This document shows, piece by piece, positions 7,227-12,005 of a DNA stretch of 12,005 bases. How positions within the stretch are numbered: the stretch's first letter is position 1; the number at the start of each line of letters is the position of its first letter. The notes under the pieces were generated by a model. The model was not told the DNA's origin. It saw nothing but the letters and a program-made list of their open reading frames with translations, and made no database searches. The position numbers and the translations under genes are program-made. This DNA comes from Rhodospirillales bacterium (GTDB lineage Bacteria > Pseudomonadota > Alphaproteobacteria > Geminicoccales > Geminicoccaceae): assembly GCA_007131045.1 (NCBI GenBank), contig SLRI01000167.1:1-12005 (forward strand). The letters are read 5' to 3'.

Positions 7227-7328
7227 CGGCCGAAAGTTGCCGTCGCCCAGCGGCACGGCCGACCGTCAGTGGCGACTGCCACGCTGTGGCGCTTCCGCAA
7301 CAGCTATGTCGGCAAGCGCACCGGCTAG
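7227..7328 (+). pseudogene. Possible remnant of an IS630-type transposase
   Basis: Read in the frame that ends at the TAG at 7326-7328, this segment gives Thr-Leu-Trp-Arg-Phe (7281-7295), followed after a few residues by Gly-Lys-Arg-Thr-Gly. IS630/Tc1-like transposases carry a similar Ser/Thr-Leu-Trp-Arg-Phe helix followed by a Lys/Arg-rich Thr stretch in their second helix-turn-helix. Only about 34 codons show any likeness, there is no catalytic domain, and no terminal inverted repeats are seen. It sits beside an AT-rich junction, where a decayed insertion would be plausible. The match rests on one short motif from memory and may be chance. Confidence 0.2.
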
Positions 7329-7333
7329 CCGCC

Positions 7334-7341
7334 AGGGAAGG
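7334..7341 (+). promoter_or_regulatory. Ribosome binding site of gmd
   Basis: AGGGAAGG lies 8 bases before the TTG at 7350 and fixes that codon as the start. The product then begins Ser-Lys-Thr-Ala-Phe-Ile-Thr-Gly, exactly where Gmd proteins normally begin. Confidence 0.65.
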
Positions 7342-7349
7342 TCGAAACC

Positions 7350-8426
7350 TTGAGCAAGACAGCTTTCATCACGGGGATCACCGGCCAGGACGGTGCCTAC
7401 CTCGCCGAGCTACTGTTGCAGAAGGGTTACAGCGTCCACGGCCTCAAGCGGCGTTCCTCGTCGTTCAACACCGGCCGCATCGACCATCTCTACGAGGACC
7501 CGCAACAGCTCGATCGCCGCCTCGTCCTGCACTACGGCGACCTCACCGACGCCACCAACCTGATCCGCGTCGTCCAGGAGGTGCAGCCGGACGAGATCTA
7601 TAATCTGGCCGCGCAAAGTCATGTAAAAGTCAGCTTCGAGACCCCCGAATACACGGCGAATGCGGACGGCGTCGGGACTTTGCGCTTGCTCGAGGCGATC
7701 CGGATCTTGAAGCGGGAGGACCAGACCCGGTTCTACCAGGCCAGCACCTCGGAGCTCTACGGTGCAGCACCGGCGCCGCAGGACGAGACGACGCCGTTCC
7801 TGCCGCAGTCGCCCTATGCCACGGCCAAGCTCTACGCCTATTGGATCACCAAGAACTACCGCGATGCCTACGGGTTGTTCGCGGCCAACGGCATTCTCTT
7901 CAATCACGAGAGCCCGCTCAGGGGCGAGACCTTCGTCACCCGCAAGATCACGCGGGCGGTGGCGGCGATCGAGCTCGGCCTTCAGGAGCGTCTCTATATC
8001 GGCAATCTCGATGCCTTGCGCGACTGGGGGCACGCCCGCGACTACGTCGAGGGGATGTGGCGGATCGTGCAGGCCGAGGCACCGGACGACTGGGTGCTGG
8101 CAACCGGCGAGGCGCACAGCGTGCGGGACTTCGTCGAGCGGGCCTTCGCCGAGGTCGGCCGGACGATCGTCTGGCAAGGCCAGGGGACGGACGAGGTCGG
8201 CCTCGACCGGGCCTCGGGCCGGACGCTGGTCGCCGTCGATCCGCGCTATTTCCGGCCGCTCGACGTCCATCATTTGCGCGGCGATGCGACCAAGGCGCGC
8301 GAGCGGCTCGGCTGGCGGCCCCAGCTGCGCTTCGCCGATCTGGTCAAGGAAATGGTCCAGGCCGATCTCGCCAGCCTCTGTCGCGAGCGGGCGAGTGGCC
8401 GGGTGATCTACGAGGCGGCCGAGTGA
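7350..8426 (+). CDS. gmd: GDP-mannose 4,6-dehydratase
   Basis: This enzyme removes water from GDP-D-mannose to give GDP-4-keto-6-deoxy-D-mannose, the first step to GDP-L-fucose and related sugars, in the cytoplasm. The 358-residue product is full length for the family. It has the NADP-binding Gly-Ile-Thr-Gly-Gln-Asp-Gly loop (9-15), and Leu-Lys-Arg-Arg-Ser-Ser-Ser-Phe-Asn (32-40), a Gmd hallmark contacting the cofactor phosphate. The catalytic residues are Thr133 and Glu135 in Ser-Thr-Ser-Glu-Leu-Tyr-Gly, with Tyr156 and Lys160 in Tyr-Ala-Thr-Ala-Lys. Asn-His-Glu-Ser-Pro-Leu-Arg-Gly (185-192) is also nearly universal in Gmd. The gene starts with TTG, has a good ribosome site, and its stop overlaps the fcl start by one base, so the two pathway enzymes are probably made together. 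Identification is very secure. Confidence 0.97.
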   Translation: MSKTAFITGITGQDGAYLAELLLQKGYSVHGLKRRSSSFNTGRIDHLYEDPQQLDRRLVLHYGDLTDATNLIRVVQEVQPDEIYNLAAQSHVKVSFETPEYTANADGVGTLRLLEAIRILKREDQTRFYQASTSELYGAAPAPQDETTPFLPQSPYATAKLYAYWITKNYRDAYGLFAANGILFNHESPLRGETFVTRKITRAVAAIELGLQERLYIGNLDALRDWGHARDYVEGMWRIVQAEAPDDWVLATGEAHSVRDFVERAFAEVGRTIVWQGQGTDEVGLDRASGRTLVAVDPRYFRPLDVHHLRGDATKARERLGWRPQLRFADLVKEMVQADLASLCRERASGRVIYEAAE

Positions 8427-9397
8427 TGCCGGCTCCCTTCGATCTGGCCGGGCAGCGGATCTTCGTCGCCGGCCACAACGGCATGGTCGGCCGGGCGCTG
8501 GTGCGGCGCCTCGAGCGCGAGCCGGTCACCGTCCTGACCGCCGGGCGACGAGAGCTGGAACTCACCGACCCCACGGCCGTCGACAGCTGGATCGCGGCGC
8601 ACCGCCCGGAGGTGGTGATCATCGCCGCTGCCAAGGTCGGTGGCATCCTCGCCAACAAGACCTTCCCGGTGGACTTCCTCGAGCAGAACCTGCTGATCCA
8701 GACCAACCTGATGCGCTCGAGCCACCGTCACGAGGTGGCCCGGCTGCTGTTCTTGGGCTCGTCCTGCATCTACCCGCGCGACTGCCCGCAGCCGATCAAG
8801 GAAGAATACCTGCTGACCGGGCCGCTGGAGCCCACCAACGACGCCTACGCGCTGGCCAAGATCGCCGGGCTCAGGTTGGTGCGGGCCTATCGCGAGCAGT
8901 TCGGCCGGGCCTGGATTTCGGCCATGCCGACCAATCTCTACGGGCCGTTCGACAATTTCGATCCCGCCACCAGCCACGTCCTGCCGGCGCTGATCCGGCG
9001 CTTCGACGAGGCGACGAAGAGCGAAGCGCCCAGTCTCGCCGTCTGGGGAACCGGCCGGCCGCGTCGCGAGTTCCTCCACGTAGACGATCTCGCCGACGGC
9101 TGCCTGCACCTGCTCTGCCACTACGACGACGGCATCGCCGTCAATGTCGGCACCGGGGAGGACCTGACGATTGCCGAACTCGCCCGAAACATCGCCCGGA
9201 TCACCGGCTACGCGGGCGATCTCGCCTTCGACACCAAAAAGCCCGACGGCACACCGCGCAAGCTTCTCGACATCACTCGGCTCGCCGCCACTGGCTGGCG
9301 GCCGAAAATCCCGCTCGAGGCCGGGCTCGCCGCCACGCTCGCCTGGTACCGCGCCAACGCATCCGCCCTCGAGGCCCGCGGTCGGCATGCAGCCTGA
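8426..9397 (+). CDS. fcl: GDP-L-fucose synthase (GDP-4-keto-6-deoxymannose 3,5-epimerase-4-reductase)
   Basis: The 323-residue protein epimerises and reduces the Gmd product to GDP-L-fucose with NADPH. It carries Ala-Gly-His-Asn-Gly-Met-Val-Gly (15-22), the cofactor loop specific to this enzyme group, and Ala-Ala-Lys-Val-Gly-Gly-Ile (68-74). Gly-Ser-Ser-Cys-Ile-Tyr-Pro (111-117) holds the catalytic Ser and Cys114. Tyr141 and Lys145 form the Tyr-x3-Lys pair, and His184 matches the second epimerisation residue. Asn-Leu-Tyr-Gly-Pro (170-174) and Arg-Glu-Phe-Leu-His-Val-Asp-Asp (214-221) are typical as well. The frame stays open far upstream inside gmd, but the ATG at 8426 is the real start: it overlaps the gmd TGA (ATGA), and the Rossmann fold begins a few residues later. 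Length equals that of known Fcl/WcaG proteins. With gmd it indicates a fucose donor for the polymer made by this locus. Confidence 0.97.
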   Translation: MPAPFDLAGQRIFVAGHNGMVGRALVRRLEREPVTVLTAGRRELELTDPTAVDSWIAAHRPEVVIIAAAKVGGILANKTFPVDFLEQNLLIQTNLMRSSHRHEVARLLFLGSSCIYPRDCPQPIKEEYLLTGPLEPTNDAYALAKIAGLRLVRAYREQFGRAWISAMPTNLYGPFDNFDPATSHVLPALIRRFDEATKSEAPSLAVWGTGRPRREFLHVDDLADGCLHLLCHYDDGIAVNVGTGEDLTIAELARNIARITGYAGDLAFDTKKPDGTPRKLLDITRLAATGWRPKIPLEAGLAATLAWYRANASALEARGRHAA

Positions 9398-9433
9398 GCC
9401 GTATTCGCCTGACCCGTATTCGAAAGTGCCATC

Positions 9434-10285
9434 ATGACGCACATGACCCGCGACGGCGAACCCGCCATCCTGTTGCCCGAGCCCGAGCGATTTCGGGTGC
9501 TGGGTGTGCCGGTCAGCGCCATCCACATGGGCGAGGCCCTGGCGCACATCCATCTGCTGACCCGCCAGAAGGGCAGCCGCCGGGCGGCCTATGTCTGCGT
9601 GCGCGACGTAAACGGCGTGATCGAGAGCCAGCGCGATCAGCGGCTGATGAAGATCCACGAGCAGGCGGCGCTAGTGACCCCGGACGGCATGCCGATGGTC
9701 TGGCTCGGTAAGCGCGCCGGTTTCGAGCATATCGAGCGGGTCTACGGTCCCGATCTGATGCTCGCGGTTTGCGCGGTCTCCGAGGAACGCGGCTATCGGC
9801 ACTTCCTCTATGGCGGTGGCCAGGGGGTGGCGGCCCTCCTGCAGCGCCGGCTCGAGGCACGCTTTTCGGGGCTGAAGGTGGTCGGCCGGGAGACCCCGCC
9901 GTTTCGGCCGCTGACCCAGGCCGAGCGGCAGGCCACGGCGGCGGTAATCGAGGCCAGCGGCGCCGATATCGTCTGGGTCGGGCTCGGCTCGCCCAAGCAG
10001 GAGCACTGGATGGCCGAGATGGCGCCCTTGTTGCCCGGCAAGGTGCTGATCGGAGTCGGTGCCGCCTTCGACTTCCACGCCGGGCTGAAGCGCCAGGCAC
10101 CGCGCTGGATCCAGCGCTCTGGCATGGAGTGGGCGTTCCGCCTCGCCACGGAACCGCGCCGGCTGTGGCGCCGCTATCTCTTCAACAACACCCACTTCGT
10201 CCTGATGCTGCTCGCCGAGGCGGTGCGCGACGCCCGCCACCGCCGCCGGGTGCGCGGCTCGGCGCCCAGTCGCTCGACCAGCTGA
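9434..10285 (+). CDS. WecG/TagA/CpsF-family glycosyltransferase (GT26)
   Basis: This family transfers sugars such as N-acetylmannosamine(-uronate) or glucose onto lipid-linked intermediates at the inner membrane. The 283-residue product shows the family order: Thr-Pro-Asp-Gly-Met-Pro (82-87), with Asp84 at the proposed catalytic base position; Val-Tyr-Gly-Pro-Asp-Leu-Met (103-109); Tyr-Gly-Gly-Gly (126-129); Val-Gly-Leu-Gly-Ser-Pro-Lys-Gln-Glu (182-190); and Val-Gly-Ala-Ala-Phe-Asp-Phe-His-Ala-Gly (208-217). The C-terminal part (from about 220) is rich in Arg, Trp and hydrophobic residues, like the membrane-associating appendage known from TagA. The ATG at 9434 follows fcl by 36 bp, so it probably belongs to the same transcript; ATG at 9443 is an alternative, and the ribosome site is weak. 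Donor and acceptor cannot be assigned. It would contribute a second or later sugar of the repeat unit. Confidence 0.92.
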   Translation: MTHMTRDGEPAILLPEPERFRVLGVPVSAIHMGEALAHIHLLTRQKGSRRAAYVCVRDVNGVIESQRDQRLMKIHEQAALVTPDGMPMVWLGKRAGFEHIERVYGPDLMLAVCAVSEERGYRHFLYGGGQGVAALLQRRLEARFSGLKVVGRETPPFRPLTQAERQATAAVIEASGADIVWVGLGSPKQEHWMAEMAPLLPGKVLIGVGAAFDFHAGLKRQAPRWIQRSGMEWAFRLATEPRRLWRRYLFNNTHFVLMLLAEAVRDARHRRRVRGSAPSRSTS

Positions 10286-10396
10286 CCGGTTCACCCAGGT
10301 AGAAACGTCGAGATGGCTTCTCCCTTTACAGTTGAGGCTTGGCGGAGTATCCACCGTCGGTAGAAATGCTGAACCACATTTCGCCCGAGGTGCCGC
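10286..10396. promoter_or_regulatory. Gap with weak promoter-like pair and ribosome site before the FG-GAP gene
   Basis: TTGGCG at 10339-10344 and TAGAAA at 10361-10366 are 16 bp apart and might serve the downstream gene; both are poor matches. GAGG at 10387-10390 lies 6 bases before the ATG at 10397 and looks like a usable ribosome site. No terminator hairpin is seen after the stop at 10285, so read-through from the gmd unit is possible. Confidence 0.25.
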
Positions 10397-12005
10397 ATGC
10401 CAGCCTTCCTGCCGCCGAGAAGCAACCGCGAGCCGCTCGATCCCGCACTCGTCAACGGTACCGACCCCGAGATGCTCACCATCGGCGAGGCCGGGGATGC
10501 GCGGATCACCTTCGAGAGCGAGGTCGCGGGTTTCCGCAACACCCTCGGCGTCTACCAGATCACCGAGGACGGCAGCTTTGCGAACACGCGCATCGTCATC
10601 GCCGATAGTAAGGGCACGGCGCTCGGCAGCACGTTTCAGCTGACCGACCTCTACGGCACCGACGGCTTCGCCGCGGGCACCACCTTCGGCCTCTTCCTTT
10701 TGGCCGACGGCGCGAGCAACAACGCCCCCGACCTCCTCGCCGGCACCAGCCTCGCCTTCGTCGATGCTGCGGACGGCGGCATTGGCGGCAGCTTCACCGA
10801 GGCCGCTAATCTGCACCTGGTCGATGCCGCGACCGGCAGCCCACTCGCCGGGGCGGTCTACCACAGCTTCGATCCGGATCCGGCAAATGCCGGGCGAAAC
10901 CCGCTCAACGCCGACGGCTCGCAACGCACCATCTCGGCCCGGGGCGAGGCCGAGGGCGAGGCTTGGATCGCCTTCGAGGATCTGCGCGATTTCGATTTCG
11001 ACGATTTGGTGATCCGGGTCGAGACTTCGTTCGATGCCGCACCCGAGATGCCGGAGATCCCCGAGATGCCGGGCATCGGTGAGCCGGAGCCGGCGCCCGA
11101 GAGCGACACCGCGCGGATCGTCCGCTTCGACGGCATCGGCGCCGGCGACCGGGCGGCGCACGGGCTCGCCATCATCGGCGATTTCAACGGCGACGGGCTC
11201 GCCGACCTCGCAATCGGAGCGCCGCATGCCGACGTCGTCGGTGCCGACGGGGTGCTCCGCGAGGGTGCGGGTGCGGTCTACCTCTTCTTCGGCACCGGGT
11301 CCGAGATCCCGCCCGTCGTGCCCGTGGAGACCTTCGACGGCAGCAACGGCGTGGCCATCCTGGGTGCCACGGCCGGCGGCAAGTTCGGCTGGGCCGTCTC
11401 GACGGCGGGCGACCTCGACGGCGACGGCCTGGCCGATCTGGTCGTCGGCGCGCCGGGCACCATGCGCGAGGGGATCGGCGAAACCGGCGCCGCCTTCGTC
11501 CTGCACGGCGCCGATCTCGCGGGTGCCGCGGTGATCGACCTCGGCGATCCGGCGGATGCGGCAAAGCTGCGGACGACCACGCTCTGGGGCGAGAACGACG
11601 GCGACGAGGCCGGCATCAGCGTCGCCGGCGGCGGCGACTTCAATGGCGACGGCTTTGCTGACGTGGTCGTGGGCGCCCGGCTCGGCGAGGCCGAGTATGC
11701 CAGCTACAACGGCGGGCTCAGCTATCTCGTCCGGGGAGCGGCGGGTGGTCTCGGCGGCGAGGTGGCCTTGGGCGAGCTCGACGGGACGGACGGCTTCAGG
11801 ATCGAGGGCCGGGCGATGTTCGACCAGTCCGGCCGCTCGGTCGCGATGCTCGGCGACGTCAACGGCAACGGCTATGCCGACATCGCGATCAGTGCCCAGG
11901 ACGCGAGCCCGAACGGGATCGACAAGGCCGGCGAGATCTACGTGATCTTCGGTGGCCCGGGCGGCCTCGATCCGAGCCTCGATCCGGGCAGCCTCGACGG
12001 GACCA
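10397..12005 (+). CDS. DUF4114 and FG-GAP (integrin-like beta-propeller) repeat protein, 5' part
   Basis: The frame opens at ATG 10397, just after an in-frame TGA at 10370-10372, and runs off the right edge, leaving 536 residues visible. Residues about 45-208 look like a DUF4114 domain: Gly-Val-Tyr-Gln-Ile-Thr-Glu-Asp-Gly (51-59), Gly-Leu-Phe-Leu-Leu-Ala-Asp-Gly (98-105), and the closing Phe-Glu-Asp-Leu with Phe-Asp-Phe-Asp-Asp-Leu-Val (193-205). A Pro/Glu/Met-rich linker (215-234) follows. Then come four FG-GAP repeats, each with a calcium-loop pattern Gly-Asp-x-(Asn/Asp)-Gly-(Asp/Asn)-Gly-x-Ala-Asp at 261-270, 338-347, 413-422 and 486-495, spaced 73-77 residues. These would be part of a beta-propeller, usually seven-bladed. 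The protein is acidic and lacks a Sec signal, fitting type I secretion with a C-terminal signal beyond the window, but that is inference. A calcium-binding surface or matrix adhesin is the likely role. Confidence 0.88.
   Translation, partial: MPAFLPPRSNREPLDPALVNGTDPEMLTIGEAGDARITFESEVAGFRNTLGVYQITEDGSFANTRIVIADSKGTALGSTFQLTDLYGTDGFAAGTTFGLFLLADGASNNAPDLLAGTSLAFVDAADGGIGGSFTEAANLHLVDAATGSPLAGAVYHSFDPDPANAGRNPLNADGSQRTISARGEAEGEAWIAFEDLRDFDFDDLVIRVETSFDAAPEMPEIPEMPGIGEPEPAPESDTARIVRFDGIGAGDRAAHGLAIIGDFNGDGLADLAIGAPHADVVGADGVLREGAGAVYLFFGTGSEIPPVVPVETFDGSNGVAILGATAGGKFGWAVSTAGDLDGDGLADLVVGAPGTMREGIGETGAAFVLHGADLAGAAVIDLGDPADAAKLRTTTLWGENDGDEAGISVAGGGDFNGDGFADVVVGARLGEAEYASYNGGLSYLVRGAAGGLGGEVALGELDGTDGFRIEGRAMFDQSGRSVAMLGDVNGNGYADIAISAQDASPNGIDKAGEIYVIFGGPGGLDPSLDPGSLDGT

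Larger units (their letters stand above)
6998..7349. other. Intergenic gap, AT-rich at its 5' side, before gmd
   Basis: By my count only 46 of the 120 bases from 6941 to 7060 are G or C, far below the surrounding genes. The gap contains a run of six A at 7015-7020, a weak promoter-like pair at 7037-7064, a T-run at 7091-7095 without a clear hairpin, and a possible broken transposase fragment at about 7227-7328. A 72-codon frame from 7110 covers the last item, but its first half resembles nothing I know. No intact gene is supported here. Confidence 0.55.

Noticed and set aside
7841..8425. Upstream extension of the fcl frame inside gmd, which would give a 518-residue protein
   Set aside because: The extension is out-of-frame gmd sequence, while the Rossmann fold of Fcl begins right after the ATG at 8426, and total length from there equals that of known enzymes.
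9399..9422. Nine-bp direct repeat CCGTATTCG at 9399-9407 and 9414-9422 between fcl and the GT26 gene
   Set aside because: Only two short copies with a 15-bp period and no palindromic structure; too little to call a binding site or array.
10339..10608. An 89-codon plus-strand frame overlapping the start of the FG-GAP gene, considered as a frameshifted N-terminus
   Set aside because: The residues become Arg-rich nonsense after the first 20, while the frame from 10397 has its own ribosome site and enters the DUF4114-like domain without a break.
9671..11506. A 611-codon minus-strand open frame across the GT26 gene and the FG-GAP gene
   Set aside because: It has no domain features and spans a gene boundary; the plus strand shows clear family motifs on both sides.

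Overview
The window is very GC-rich DNA with dense genes, many TTG starts and strong G/C third-position bias. The proteins (a proteobacterial-type fused Wzc kinase, a Gmd/Fcl pair, a WecG/TagA-family transferase) suggest a proteobacterium, most likely an alphaproteobacterium. That placement is inference from style and family; there is no rRNA or other marker here.

Layout. (1) 3-581 is the 3' end of a gene whose visible part begins with a long alternating Pro-Ala/Pro-Glu stretch and ends in a Gly-rich tail of unknown function. (2) 582-843 is a non-coding gap with a perfect 13-bp inverted repeat just after that gene. (3) 844-4406 holds two overlapping + strand genes: a Wzc-type chain-length regulator/tyrosine kinase and a GT4-like glycosyltransferase. 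(4) 4351-5814 on the - strand is a Wzx-like flippase whose 3' end overlaps the preceding glycosyltransferase by 56 bp. (5) 5894-6997 on the + strand, divergent from the flippase, is a second GT4 glycosyltransferase with a complete E-x7-E motif. (6) 6998-7349 is a gap that begins AT-rich and may hold a broken IS630-like transposase fragment and the promoter of the next unit. (7) 7350-10285 is a compact + strand unit: gmd, fcl (stop/start overlap) and a WecG/TagA/CpsF-family glycosyltransferase. (8) 10397 to the window end is a partial gene for a DUF4114 plus FG-GAP beta-propeller protein that continues beyond the window.

Working together: Gmd and Fcl convert GDP-mannose to GDP-L-fucose. Three glycosyltransferases would build a lipid-linked repeat unit, the flippase would move it across the inner membrane, and Wzc would control polymerisation and export. 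This is a Wzx/Wzy-type exopolysaccharide or capsule locus, probably for a fucose-containing polymer. No polymerase (Wzy), outer-membrane channel (Wza) or priming transferase (WcaJ-like) is visible, so the locus probably extends outside the window. The two flanking genes encode proteins with Pro-x-rich segments. The 3' one looks like a secreted, calcium-binding surface or matrix protein, so the sugar locus may sit among genes for extracellular matrix proteins.

I found no CRISPR array, tRNA, rRNA, intact insertion sequence or clear new defence system. The most interesting leads are the DUF4114/FG-GAP protein beside the polysaccharide genes, the AT-rich junction at about 6941-7060 with the possible transposase scrap, and the 56-bp convergent gene overlap.
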